From Acytostelium subglobosum LB1 (lineage: Eukaryota > Evosea > Eumycetozoa > Acytosteliales > Acytosteliaceae): a DNA stretch of 64,000 nt. Position 1 is the stretch's first letter, and each line of letters starts with the position of its first letter. A program made the translations under genes and the position numbers. Under the pieces are notes generated by a model, which was not told the DNA's origin, ran no database searches, and saw only the letters and a program-made list of their open reading frames with translations. Location: positions 130,325 through 194,324 of the forward strand of contig NW_012236498.1 in the NCBI RefSeq assembly GCF_000787575.1, given 5' to 3'. Shown piece after piece: positions 10,957 to 22,706 of this stretch.

Positions 10957-12194
10957 TTATTTATCATCGTCTTCATCATCAATTGGATCGGATTCCACGA
11001 GCTCGTCCATCTGTTCAAAGTTCTTCCTTTGATTGTGGTAGGCATGTGAGACAACAATGGCAGTGACTGTGTCATTAGATCTGCGACGGCGGACACTTCG
11101 GCCAACGAACTGGCTGAACAGGACAGAGGAGGAGACAGAGCGAAGGATGCCGACTACACTGACCTCATTGTGGTCGAAACCTTCTCTCGCTTTTCCACAC
11201 ACAACGAGGTAGGTTGAGCCCTTTTTGTGACGGAAGTAATCGAAGCCGTCATTACTGGTTTGACCGTGGAAGGCAACAGCGGCAATCTCAGGTTGGAACA
11301 TTTTGTTGATCTCACTGACCACAGTGTCGACCTCCGAGACGAGGCCGCACAAGATCATTGCCTGGTGCTTGAATGAGGTATCAATCTTGTCGTGCTCCAT
11401 AAGAATGGAACTAATCTTATTGACTACTAGAGTGATTCGGGTAACTTCATCATCGTTATCCTTCTTGTTGCCAACCTCCCTGAACTCCAAGGGACGCAAT
11501 GTTCCAGCGGCGACAGCATCCTCACGCAAAAGTTGGTAGGCGGTATAACGAGAAAGTTGTTCCTCCATTGATTTACCAACAATATTTTTGCCTCTGTGGT
11601 ATGGAGTTGCGGTGAAGAATACCTTCTTGCATCCAACTTTGAAGTGGTCGATGATTCTCTTCCAGGTATGAGCCGGATAGTGATGCGCTTCGTCAACCAT
11701 CACAAGGTCAAAGAGGTCTTTAGGTATGGCCTCGATATCCACGGTGGACGTAGCCCCAAACTTGTGCGCATTTGCCACCACAAGATAGTGTTTCTGTAAG
11801 AGTCTCACTGGGTCACTCGGTAGTGACTTGACAACCTTCAGACAGTTCTCCATTATCTTGGTTGCGTCGCCAGGATTTGAGCAAAAGCCAGTGCGCTCAT
11901 AGAATGACTGGCCTCTCTCGCCGCACATGTCGCCATGAATTTGGTTGGTGATTATTATCGAGGGAGTGATGATGAGAACTCTGGTGGAATTTAGAATATA
12001 AGGCGTGAATGCCGCAACTCCTGATTTGCCTCCACCAGTTGGAATGACTACCAATGCGATGTCCGGACGATCTGCTCTATCGAAATGTTTCACGAGATTC
12101 TTGAGAGCATTGACCTGGGCATCATAAAGGTGATTGGTAATATCTTTATGTCATCCACATCAACTTCATAGTTATTATAAAATGTATCGTTCAT
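10957..12194 (-). CDS. Superfamily 2 DEAH-type helicase (restriction-enzyme-like ATPase), with a frame slip near its start
   Basis: The protein is about 412 residues. It shows SF2 motifs in order: Walker A PTGGGKS (~residue 52), the motif Ia region VLIITPS, motif II VDEAHH (~167), motif III FFTATPYHRG (~192), and motif VI QFVGRSVRRRR (~375). It ends in an acidic tail. The clear frame has no ATG before the helicase core. An ATG at 12192-12194 opens a frame reading MNDTFYNNYEVDVDD and then IK, which joins the core frame (DITNHLYDAQVNAL) if one base is missing near 12144. That gives a sensible start and length. Whether the slip is real or a sequencing error cannot be told. Partners and substrate are unknown. 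The stop of the ankyrin gene upstream lies only 8 nt away. Confidence 0.75.
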
Positions 12195-12212
12195 TCATTC
12201 ATTCATTCATTC
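12190..12212. repeat. (TTCA)n tetranucleotide tract at a gene-gene junction
   Basis: About five and a half TTCA units span the stop of the ankyrin-type gene and the start of the helicase gene, both on the minus strand. Similar ATTC tracts occur all over the window, so the tract itself is ordinary. Its position over a stop and a start is not. Confidence 0.85.
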
Positions 12213-13594
12213 GACCAGCTGATGAATGGAGGTCTCTGGTCCACCTTGAGTTCATTAATGTATTGGAATAGTTCTTGATGTTTACCATGATGAGCATTGC
12301 GTAGTATCACACGGTGGTCATCGCTATAACGGTCTGGACATGCGGCCCAGAGGTAGGCAACCATTTCCAGATCACCATTCAGTGCTGCAGTGTACATACC
12401 AAGAGCACTACAACCTTCTGTCCTATTGTTGAGTAGGAAACGGACCACTTCTAGATGTCCATTCTCAGCCGCAACTGTACATGCCAGTCTACGACAGTCC
12501 TCTGTTCGATTGGAATGTAGGTACTTGACCATTTCCAAATGTCCATTGGTCGCAGCCCACTCCTTCGCATTCCGAGTGCAACCCTCAGTTCGATGATGAT
12601 GTAGGAAGTCAACGATTGCTAATTGGCCATTGGACGATGCATAGTCCATCGCAAGGGTTGTGCACCCTTCTGATCGGTGCTCATGGAGGAATCTAACGAT
12701 TGATTCGTGGCCATACCTTGCAGCAAAGTCCATCGCATTTGAGGTGCATCCCTCAGTCCTGTTGTAATGTAAGAACTCGACCAAGTTGTCATGTCCATTA
12801 CGTGCGGCCATGTCCATTGCATATGTTGTGCAGCCCTCTGTTCGATTGAAGTGCAAGTACCTAACAACTTGTTCATGACCATTGGCAGCAGCCCAGTCCA
12901 TTGCATCAGTAGTGCATCCATCAGTCCTCTCACTACCGAGGTATTCCACAACTTTAAAGTGTCCATTGGCTGCAGCCAAGTCCATAGCACTCCTTGTGCA
13001 GTACTCAGGTTGGACACGAGACAAGTGTTGCACTGCATCGAGAAGACCATGTTGGGCAGCGTGTTGAATGGCCATGTGAGTCCATCCTTCAGTCCTATTG
13101 TCTTGAAGGTATTGAACGATTGGATATGATGCGGCGTAGTCAATGGCGTTGGTTGTTGCACTACCATGTAATGAATGTACATATTGTACTAAACCAAGTC
13201 TACCAATATTGGCCATCACATCAATGATTGGTAACACACTGAACAAGTCAGGGTAATGTCTTTCAACATACTTTATCAAATATTCATGTCCTTTATACAA
13301 TCTAAAAGGTACACAATTGATATATGATAAGTATTTAGGTGTTATTATTACTCTGCTGTCATCATCATTTTCATTGTCATCATAATAAGTGCATATTGAT
13401 GCAATCCATTTATCAACAAGTTCTCCCCAGTTCAATATATCTGTCTTCTTTATCTTTATCTTGTACTTATTATTATTATTGATGCAACACCTCTTATAAT
13501 GTATTAAACGGACATTATAGAATATAATACGATATATATATCTATTATTAATTATATGTTTGAATGGTGTATCTGTATCTGTATCTGTTTCCAT
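12203..13594 (-). CDS. Ankyrin-type repeat protein of a dictyostelid family
   Basis: This is a single exon of 463 residues. The ATG at 13594 starts METDTDTDTPFKHIINNR, a leader that fits dictyostelid family members. A longer frame to 13666 begins only with GTG and is rejected. From about residue 150 to 440 there are roughly ten repeats of 33-34 residues with the pattern NRTEGCTxxAMDxAAxNGH followed by xxVxxLH. This is a diverged ankyrin-like unit, probably a protein-binding scaffold. It has no catalytic motif. Each unit starts with the same EGC signature, which suggests recent internal expansion. The function is unknown. Confidence 0.82.
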   Translation of the reverse strand: METDTDTDTPFKHIINNRYIYRIIFYNVRLIHYKRCCINNNNKYKIKIKKTDILNWGELVDKWIASICTYYDDNENDDDSRVIITPKYLSYINCVPFRLYKGHEYLIKYVERHYPDLFSVLPIIDVMANIGRLGLVQYVHSLHGSATTNAIDYAASYPIVQYLQDNRTEGWTHMAIQHAAQHGLLDAVQHLSRVQPEYCTRSAMDLAAANGHFKVVEYLGSERTDGCTTDAMDWAAANGHEQVVRYLHFNRTEGCTTYAMDMAARNGHDNLVEFLHYNRTEGCTSNAMDFAARYGHESIVRFLHEHRSEGCTTLAMDYASSNGQLAIVDFLHHHRTEGCTRNAKEWAATNGHLEMVKYLHSNRTEDCRRLACTVAAENGHLEVVRFLLNNRTEGCSALGMYTAALNGDLEMVAYLWAACPDRYSDDHRVILRNAHHGKHQELFQYINELKVDQRPPFISWSNE

Positions 13595-13986
13595 ATTTTG
13601 AATTGTGATTTGAATGATGTGTGGCGAAGAGGCAAAATGAAATCTAGATTTTGTAGACAGACCCACACAAAACCAGAGACATACTTAGATTTGCCCCCTC
13701 AAAGCTTATCACGCCATTCGTTTGATTGACCTATCTTTAAAATCTAACTACCTCGTTAATCTCTAATAATTATCATTTGCACAAACAATACATACTCATA
13801 CATACACACTTACACATAGACATACAATAACTTATTATTATTTGTACTAATATTTCTTTGTATTATATTTATATATATTAATATTACTTTATATTTGCTT
13901 GATCATTTGCAGAGTCCTCGCCCGACATTCATTTACTCATTCATTCATTTCATTCATACATTATTAATAATAATATTAAGAAAGTG
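13595..13986. other. Divergent promoter region between the ankyrin-type gene and the PI3-kinase gene
   Basis: This is 392 nt of AT-rich sequence with ATTC repeats near 13930-13960 and no coding signal. Both genes start outward from it, so it must hold both promoters. Confidence 0.5.
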
Positions 13987-16900
13987 ATGGATCTGATAGA
14001 TATTGATAATGATGATAATGATCAAACAAAGTCTTTAGTAGCACTGAACTTAATACATTCAATAACAACGAGTACAGCACCTTCAACAACAAATAACAAT
14101 AATAATGGAAAGGTCGATGCCGACGTCGACCCTCAAACATATCTAACACTCTTTCTCTCGAAGGAGACATTGTATCAATCGAACACTCTACCATTGCTCG
14201 TACACACTATAAAGGTAATGCCTGCCCAGTCAGTGAGGTACATGTAGTCACTCCCTCGCTCAATTACTGACACACATTCAAACATTATAGAATCAACTTG
14301 TATCAACAATTAATCAATTGGATACATTTCTTGTTGCCATTGACAGACATCAGAAGGAATCAAAGAAGGAGGACGATGTATCTAGTCAAACACATACAGA
14401 TCAACTTGATCAATGGAACCAACTACTCGAACAACTCAAGAGTGAGCAACTTACATCCTCAAACATCTATTTAACAATCCCCAACTCAACATCATCATCA
14501 TCATCATCGACATCATCAACATCATCAACATCATCAAAGTCCTTAAAGACTCCAACAAACTTGAAATCAACATTAACAACTGCACTTGCAACCTCTGCCA
14601 TCTCACCAGACTTGGTGATGAACACTACATCAACATCAACATCAACTGAGTTGGCACCGCCACTCTCACCAACATCTTCATCAACATCGTCACCCTTCAC
14701 AAATGGTATACTATTTCCATCCTCCTCATTGGTGCACAAGGCATTGCCCCTGCCACCACTGTCTCCAAACACTGGCACTGGCAGTAGTCTAAGGGTCGGT
14801 GGCATCAATGATCGCAAAATGATGTCCAGCTCATGGACCTCATCAAAACCTTCTGGCTCGGTGATGATCGCCGGCTCATCATTCAGGGAGGAGCATGCTT
14901 TGGCCAAGTCAACCAGATTCTTCATGACCAACAGGTCGGACAACAACAGCAGCACCAACACGTCGGCACCAGTCGATGTCAGTGTAAGCCCATCAACATC
15001 ATCAAGTCAATCAACTCCATCAACATCACCTCAAAACAACAATGATTATAAGGTCGCCACTGCCGCCACGGTCGAGACGACATCGACATCAACATCAACT
15101 ACATCAACGACAACAACAACAACAGAATCATCATCATCTGATCAAACGACACCAACCAAGCAACAACAATTTATAGCCAAGAGGAAGGTACTCAAATCAT
15201 TCATTTACAACAAGTTGGACTATGACCATTGCGACTCGAGATATGACGACGACTCGGACGAAGCCGAGATACCATTTGGCCAAACATCATGGGATACCAA
15301 CGTCATTGTTCTGCTGCCATGTCGGCATCATCTCAAGGTGCCCGGCTCGGCACACTCCACGATCGAATCAATCCGACACCTGGCCTACGCCAGCGCCAAG
15401 ATGCAAGGACATCGCATCACCACCGACCTGGACTCTTACATATTTCACTGGAACAACATTGAGATCATCTTTGACAAGGACATTCCGATACGCGACCTCG
15501 TCCAATACTCGCCGACGCGCGTCATCAATCTTCACTTGGAGCTGGTCGAGAAGGACAACTTGTGCAAGGAGCGATTGATTGACGTACAGTCCAGCGAGAT
15601 CAATGGCGGCCACGCCTACTGGAAGACACACATCGAGGAGATCATGGGCTTCAACAACAAGATCAAGAGACTGGCGAGCATTGCGTGTGACCCGCAACCG
15701 ATCGAGAATGCACGCCTCACCCCCTACCCGCCGCCACCAACCATCCCCGAGTTCTTTGTGATCAAGGTGCACTTTAGGAATCAGACCAAGTCGCTGCGAT
15801 GCACCAGGAATCACACGGCCGAGACACTGATGGAGATCGTGTCGGAGAAGGTCAAGAAGACATTCGCGTTCGATCCGACCAAGTGGCGCTTCCTACTCAC
15901 AGGCATCCATCAGTATATCGCGCCCAAAGTACCGCTGCTCTCGGTCGACTATGTGGTCGAGCGCATCAAGCGCTCGGGAGAGATTGAGTTGACCATGGTG
16001 GAGATGTCATCGATTGGTCTCGAGCAAGACATTCCAAGTTTGAACTTGAACAGCAGCATCAGCACAGGACGTAGAAGTGCCGGACTCAACAACAAGGCAT
16101 CACCAATCATCGATATAATATTCGCACGACCGAGCGCCGTGCCCAGCAAGGCCAGGAAGATCACAAATGTTGGCACATCTAGCATGTCACCCGACCAATC
16201 GCCAGTGGTCTCGGCATTGATCGCCGACAACTTGATACTGAGCGACATTGATCAGAGCACGACGGCCTCGGCCTTGGACGTCAAGGAGCATTTCAAGGTC
16301 AGAATACTTCATGCGCACGACATTGACTCCTCGCTGCCGCGCCAATGCTTTGGCACGGATCCCAGCAACATTGTCGTGTACATGGAGGTTGGAATATACT
16401 TTGGCGGTGAGCTGCTTGGCCCAATGGCAACAAGCTCCTCGGTGGCCTTCCAGGACACGGTCGTGTGGAACGATTGGCTCACCATTCCCATCCCCATCTC
16501 CATGATACCCAAGGGCGCAAGGATATGCTTCTCGCTCAACGCCAAGTACAAGGACCAACACATGCATCTGGGTTGGGTCGGCCATCGACTCTACGACTCG
16601 ATCAACATCTTCAACACGTCTACACCCTACTCCATGCTGCTCTGGCATGGCAAGGTCAACCCGATTGGCACATGCGTCGACAACCTTCAGTCCAAGTACC
16701 AGGCCGTCATCATTGCCTTTGAATTCTATGACTATGTGTCGCCGCTCAACATACACTATCCCAATCTTCTCACACTGGAACCAACCGACACGAGTGCTTT
16801 AGTGACGGTCACGCCCGATCAAGAGGAGCGAATCAACGTCATCAACAAACAGGACCCATTGTATCAGCTGTGCGAAGAGGAAAGGGTCCTGCTGTGGAAC

Positions 16901-18500
16901 AGCCGGTACTATTGCCAGACCGTGCCCAACACCCTCCCCAAGCTGTTGCAATCACTACAGTGGACCAACCCATCGCACGTTGCCGAGATCTTCCGCCTTT
17001 TGCGCAACTGGCCACTCATGTCGCCCGTCGACGCTCTCGAGCTGCTCGACCCCAAGTTTGCCGACTGCGTCGAGATTAGAGAGTACGTGGTCAAATGTCT
17101 GGACGCCATCACTGACTATGAGCTCGACCTCTACATGCTCCAGCTGGTGCAGGCACTCAAGCACGACGTCTTCCACGGATCTGTGCTCAGTCTGTTCCTC
17201 CTGGGACGTGTGTTCCAGAACACTGCCGTGTTGGCGCACTCATTCTTTTGGCATCTCAAGGCCGACAGCGACAACCCAGAGGTGTGTGAGCGATTCCGTC
17301 TATTGATCTCGTCGCTCCTGCGATACAAGCCACACTTGTCCGAGACGTTCAAGCAGCAGATCCAGGCACTCAAAGTGTTTGAGCATCTGGCCAAGCAGGT
17401 AAAGGACATCCCCTACGAGAAGAGACGTAACTTTATCGAGGAGTATCTCAAGGAGGACAGGCCGGCCATCAACAACCTCTGTCTGCCATTCGACCCGAGT
17501 ATTCGCGTCACAGATGTCATTCCAGACAAGTGCAAGGCAATGGATTCGGCAAAGGTGCCCCTGTGGATATCGTACAAGAATGCCGACAGCTTTGCTCATT
17601 CATTCCAGATGATTGTCAAGACTGGAGATGATCTCAGACAGGACATTCTTACACTGCAGCTACTCAAACTCATGGATCACATGTGGAAGTCTGAAGGACT
17701 TGATCTTCACATGACCATCTATCGATGTATCGCCACAGGACTTGGTTCAGGATTGATCGAAGTAGTCAACAATGCAGAGACTGCTGCTCGTATCCAAGCC
17801 GTAAGTTTGATTTGATTGATTGGCTATGGAGATTGAACTAACAACCCGTCCATGATATATACAGAGCGCAGGTGGAATGACTGGTGTATTCAAACAAACA
17901 CCAATAGCTAATTGGTTAAAGAATCATAACTTGACAGAGAATAACTATCAGAAGGCTGTTACAAAGTTCACTTTGTCTTGTGCTGGATACTGTGTGGCAA
18001 CATATGTTCTGGGCATTGGAGACAGACACAATGATAATATAATGGTCGATAAGTTTGGCCATCTGTTCCACATTGACTTTGGACACTTCCTTGGCAACTT
18101 CAAGACATTTGCAGGCTTCCAGCGAGAGAAGGCGCCTTTTGTCCTCACGCCCGACTTTGTCTACGTCATTGGCAACAAGGACTCGCCCAACTTTGACTTC
18201 TTTGTACAGACCTGCTGCAAAGCCTACAACATCCTGAGAAGGAAGGCCAATATCTTTTTCAACATGTTTGAGCTGATGCTCTCCACTGGCATCCCAGAGC
18301 TACGAAGCGAGAGCGATATATTGTACTTGCGAGACAAGTTTAGATTGGACCTTAGCGACCAGGAGGCATCAGATCGATTCACCAAGCTCATTCACGAGAG
18401 TATCAACACATTGACAACACAGATCAACTTTGCCATTCATATTATGGCTCATCGAAAGGCGATTGGCGATGACAGGAAGTCAGATACCAATGCTCGATAA
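13987..18500 (+). CDS. Class I phosphatidylinositol 3-kinase catalytic subunit
   Basis: The protein is 1457 residues from three exons: 13987-14214, 14291-17800 and 17865-18500. Class I PI3-kinases make PI(3,4,5)P3 at the plasma membrane and drive chemotaxis and macropinocytosis in dictyostelids. A low-complexity Ser/Thr-rich N-terminus (to ~residue 400) is typical of amoeba PI3Ks. Then come an adaptor-binding-like region (~416-500), the Ras-binding domain (~560-655, from FFVIKVHFRNQTK), a C2 domain (~745-900), the helical PIK domain (~930-1110) and the kinase domain (~1165-1440). Catalytic loop GIGDRHNDN (~1296) and activation-loop DFGHFLG (~1317) are intact, as is KTGDDLRQD in the N-lobe. 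The Ras-binding domain and C2 place it in class I and not class III. Which of the several dictyostelid paralogues it matches cannot be decided here. Confidence 0.93.
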
Positions 18501-18629
18501 ACAATCATGTTGATGTTCATGTTCTTGTAGATACTTTGGAAACAGATACACCTTTATTCATTCATTCATTCAGGTGCGGAGAAAGTACCGTTGGCGAATT
18601 CGATATGGCCTTATCTTGCTTGAAATAAC

Positions 18630-19163
18630 TTATTGGGCTGGCAAGTTGGCTTGGTCGGCAGTGGCGTACTTTTGCATGCCAGTGAAGAACTGCTCCTTGC
18701 CAACGTTGGGGTTGACATGGATCTCCTTAAGCTGTTGGGTCTTGGCAGGTTGCTGCTGGACAGCGGGTGCGGCGGCCTTCTTGCCCTTCTTTCCCTTCTT
18801 CTTCTTGGACTTCTTCTTCTCTTGTTGGGGTGAGGAGTCCATCTTCTTCTCCTCCATCATTGGACTCTTGACCTCGAGATTGTCACAGGCATCGGCGTCG
18901 CATTTTGATGACTCCATGATTGGACTCTTGTCCATTGATATTTCCTTGGAGGCTGGTGAACCGGTAGTGTTGAAATCCTTCATCAGCTCATTGCTGTAAT
19001 GTTCATAACCTTGCACCTTTCCACAGTTGTGGACAGAGTATTCCTTCTTCTCACTGATAGTCGAAGTGTAGACAACAGATCCATTTGGATGTTCCTGTGC
19101 CACCATTGGCACCTGGACACTTGTCAAATTATGTTGACCTCTTACAACTTGGAAATCGTCCAT
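18630..19163 (-). CDS. Unknown 177-residue protein with a Lys-rich patch
   Basis: This is a single exon with ATG at 19163, and I do not recognise a family. The N-terminal ~70 residues (MDDFQVVRGQHNLTSVQV, then STISEKKEYSVHNCGKVQG) look folded. The middle is Ser/Met/Glu-rich with repeated KSPI/KSPM motifs. A basic stretch of Lys/Gly (~residues 118-135) resembles a nucleic-acid-binding or nuclear-localisation patch. The C-terminal ~30 residues (EIHVNPNVGKEQFFTGMQKY) again look conserved-like. It is convergent with the PI3-kinase gene, 129 nt from its stop. Codon use resembles its neighbours, which supports a real gene. Confidence 0.7.
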   Translation of the reverse strand: MDDFQVVRGQHNLTSVQVPMVAQEHPNGSVVYTSTISEKKEYSVHNCGKVQGYEHYSNELMKDFNTTGSPASKEISMDKSPIMESSKCDADACDNLEVKSPMMEEKKMDSSPQQEKKKSKKKKGKKGKKAAAPAVQQQPAKTQQLKEIHVNPNVGKEQFFTGMQKYATADQANLPAQ

Positions 19164-19989
19164 TATATTATGTATATCGTTTATATTTATAAGATAATAA
19201 GAAAGTAAAATAAGTATTAAGTAAATAGAAATAAGATTGTAAGTTAAATGATGTACTTAACAAAGTTGTTAGTCTATAGACAACATATATGTATGTGTGT
19301 ATGTCCTATCTTGGACATGAATGTACTCGCCTGTTTCACCAGGACCATAATCCATTATCCATTGTCCACACTCGATTCATTGACATACACTGCTACACAC
19401 ACACACACACACAGCACAGCACAACACAACCACACGGATTATTCGAATGACCTGATAAGGTACCTTCCTTATTAGTTATACAATACATGAATCATCATTA
19501 TCTATATTCATACAAATATATATATAAAGTGTTTACAAAGGAAATAGTACTATGACAATACTGGAAGCTCAACAACTAATTGAGTAATGTACCTTAAAGT
19601 TCAATTTCCCGTGATCTTGAAACAAACCATATTAGGAGTGTGAGGTATTACTGACATTCATATGTGAATGTATTTATATGTTGGGAATTCTGATCGTATA
19701 ATCTATGTGGAGTGGTCAGGTGATAATGATTGATTCTCCACAATCACTACACTTTCCCTCACACACACCCATTCCTCCTTCTGTGTATGAGTGATTGAAT
19801 GAATGAAAGAATGATGGATGTGTGTGATTAGGTTACCAATCAACCAACCAAACACTGAGTTGAAATTAATACTTCACTTGAACACAAGTGTTTGTTCTCT
19901 GTTGTTGATCACATTCGTTATTCATACGAATTCTTGTTATATTGTGAATAACATTAATAATATATATATATATATAAATATTCTAATTT
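19164..19989. other. Intergenic region between divergent genes
   Basis: This is 826 nt without a coding signal. It holds a (CA)n tract at about 19396-19412 and TA-rich DNA right before the CLN5 homologue. I see nothing else identifiable. Confidence 0.5.
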
Positions 19990-21087
19990 ATGAAGTTACC
20001 TTTATATTTAATATTACTACTTGTAGTTGTAGTTGTGGTGACCAACTCTCAATCATTAAGAGATAATAATCCAGACTATTGTATTAGAGAGAGTGTTAGA
20101 GAATCATGTACAGTAACAAATCCAGCTCCATTCGATAAAGTAGATGATATAGATATAATAGATGTATATCATCTAGAGGCTCCAATATTTGAATCAGTCT
20201 ATGGTGATTTCTTTGGAAGATTACATGGATTCCATTCTGCAATTGGTTTCTTTGACAGGACTACTGGAAACAACTACACAGCAGAGTATGATGCTTTCTA
20301 TGAAGTTGGTAATGGTACATTCCCAAATATAATAGAAGTCAATGGTACCAAAGAGATCATATGGTGTAATGCTGGAAATGTATGCTCATATCCATTCATC
20401 AACACTTCATATTGGAGTCCAGAAGTGTTCCATACAGCTTCAATGACCTTGATGACAAGGATCAATGGAAGTGTATTCAATAAGTTCAATCAATGGATGA
20501 TCAGCTATAATACAACAAACGCAAGTAAGTACTTTCAATATTATAAATATTAATATTTCCCGAACTTTAACTAATATTCAAACATTTAATAGTATATCAA
20601 ACATGGGATGTTTGGACCGCCTTTGGAAAGAATCACTTTGTTGGCTCCAATACTTGTGATGACTTTGTTGTCCAAGGTCTTCAATTCCTTGCCAGTATGT
20701 ATTCATGCTCATTCATCTTACGTACTTTCGCTAACAATCAACTTCTCCTCAATAGCCCAAGGTGCTGTATATAATTGCTCTACTCTATTCAAGAGGGACT
20801 ACCTTAATGTTTACTCTGATAAGCCAGTACCAGTGGACTTTGAATTGGAAAAGAATGATATTATGAAGTATTATGAAGCATTATACTTCTTCAAAGGTCA
20901 ATCAATCATAGAGATAATCGAACAACTATTCTCTGTGGTTGAACTCAAGAAGTATATCTACATCCAAGGAAGCTATTATCATCTGAATCTCAGATTCCCC
21001 TATGTAGACATCCGTTATGAATTGGCACCAGTCCCCAATTGCCCCTTTCCATATCCCTACGTTCGTGTAGGTGGAGACGAAGAATAA
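19990..21087 (+). CDS. cln5: CLN5 homologue (lysosomal glycoprotein, BMP synthase family)
   Basis: The protein is 322 residues from three exons: 19990-20524, 20593-20694 and 20756-21087. Residues 1-20 form a signal peptide with a long Leu/Val core. The conserved order of the family is clear: DIDIIDVYHLEAPIFE, GDFFGRLHGFHSAIGF, NNYTAEYDAFYE, IIWCNAGNVCSYPF, QTWDVWTAF, NTCDDFVVQGLQFLA, and the end RFPYVDIRYELAPVP. Human CLN5 uses a His/Glu/Cys triad, and all three residues have counterparts: His in FHSAIGF, Glu in YTAEY, and Cys in NTCDDF. Human CLN5 makes bis(monoacylglycero)phosphate and can act as a thioesterase in lysosomes; loss causes neuronal ceroid lipofuscinosis. Several NxT/NxS sites fit glycosylation. 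The tail ends in an acidic GGDEE. Confidence 0.9.
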
Positions 21088-21158
21088 GTCAAGCGCCGAG
21101 CATCATCAAACTTGTTATAATAATAATCAATCAATCAATTTAATCAATTATTATATTA

Positions 21159-22706
21159 TTATATCTTATCGTCATCGTCTACATGTTCAACCTGTCCCTC
21201 TTCGATGGCATTGAGCAATGAGGCAGACACCTCTGCACCAGGTGATGTTGGTTGTTGGCTGTAGTAGGGTATGGTGAACACTTTGATCTTCAAATGATCA
21301 CATAGTTGATGAGTAGTAAAATAGGCAAACAAAAGGAATTGGACACATGCCAAAGCAAACATGCACCAGAGTAATGGTAACTCACTGATTGAATGTACAC
21401 TATATTCAAGATGGGAATGATTGGTATGATGGACATGGATGGTAAATGAATTGAATACATACCCTCCTCTAATAAGAATAGAATTGAATACACATAGTGC
21501 CAATGGTATCAATATTGGATAGAACATCTTGCAGTCATCATGGCAAACTCTTTGAGTAATGAACCTTGACTGGATTATTGAATTGTGACAACTTGGAGTT
21601 AATATAAATGTTTCCAATGTCTATATGTTAACATACCTGTAGATAACCGAATATTATACCAATGGTCATAATGAATAGATGAGGTTGGGACTCTAGCATT
21701 GCACTGGTTGAAGCCCATATAATGATGAGAACGAAGAAGATTGTGAATGGTGTCAGTTGCATCAAGCACTTTGTGAATGGCATCCTGTTTGGTAACTTGA
21801 ATGTGTTGTGGACACTAGATTGATTGATAGAGTGAATGATAAGTATGAATGGAAGAGTAATGGATTAAAAGTCATAACTACGTACTTTGTATAGATGGAG
21901 TATATGGCGGCCAGTGCCATCAATATGATCAGTATATTTCCAAGAGTAAAGTTGGTTGGACCAACGGTCCAAATGTCGGAAGTGAAGATGCCAGTGATGA
22001 GTTCAATGATGATGAACAATACCTGTGCTTCAGTTGGACCGTTGAACTCTCCAAGCACTAGAATACCAGCATGGTACTCCTCCCAATGTGCTAAATAGAA
22101 TGGCCAGAATCCAATAATACAACTAACAAATGCCCAAATAGGTCCAACTCTAATAGTACCTGACATTACAATAGCAAACATCTTTGATTGTTTGAGTAAG
22201 TTAGTGAATGAGTGAACGTGTTGGACTTGGACTCGTCTGTATCTGTACATACAGCTACACTTAGTGCATCACAACAATGATCGAACAACTCGCCTAGAGG
22301 TGATGATGACTTGGTTCGACGGGCTTGCTTGCCATCAATATTGTCCAATGTTTGATAGGCGAATATCAGAAGAGCAATGATAAAGTATGGCCATCTCGGA
22401 GCAGCCTCTGTAAGTGTTGGAAACATAAAGTATGCTATCAAGTACATTCCAATATTGCAGAACAATCCAAATAATGTTATCAAGTTTGGACTAAAGATAC
22501 GCGGTACATGTCAGAGATACCATTCATTCAATCAAACATAATGATCAAACATACGCTAACCATATTGGAGTGAGTCGTTCAACACCAAAGTTCCACCAAT
22601 GCTTGAGGAAGTGCTTGGCACAGAAAGAGTTGTCGACACCCGAGTAGGAGTAGTGCTCGAGGTTGGCAATGCCCTTGTCTGTGATGTAGCGGAAGTAAGA
22701 CTGCAT
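21159..22706 (-). CDS. CDP-alcohol phosphotransferase (choline/ethanolaminephosphotransferase family)
   Basis: The protein is at least 398 residues from six exons: 22706-22555, 22490-22253, 22181-21886, 21814-21637, 21569-21463 and 21384-21159. The phases fit. Enzymes of this family join CDP-choline or CDP-ethanolamine to diacylglycerol in the ER to make PC or PE. The signature DG-x2-AR-x8-G-x3-D reads [19 protein letters not shown] at about residues 100-120. Upstream is the family's APNLITLFG. Many membrane segments follow, and the tail is acidic. The frame upstream of the ATG at 22706 stays open and protein-like (LTLGDLLNRQGLPTYQE), but it holds no ATG. An ATA stands at 22806-22808 where a start would give MSNNQKASQGP. 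The true N-terminus is therefore probably longer. Confidence 0.87.

Noticed and set aside
12619-13182. Second frame on the same strand inside the ankyrin-type gene
   Set aside because: It is an out-of-frame reading of the repeats that stays open only because the repeat unit has a constant length.
13595-13666. Longer start for the ankyrin-type gene
   Set aside because: The extension begins with GTG, and the ATG at 13594 gives a leader that fits the family.
15368-15814. Long antisense frame inside the PI3-kinase gene (and similar ones at 16187-16756 and 14467-14961)
   Set aside because: These are shadows of strongly biased coding sequence on the other strand, with no motifs of their own.
17821-17864. 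tRNA-like string (gagattgaactaacaaccc) in a PI3-kinase intron
   Set aside because: It resembles a B-box on the minus strand, but no cloverleaf can be formed around it.
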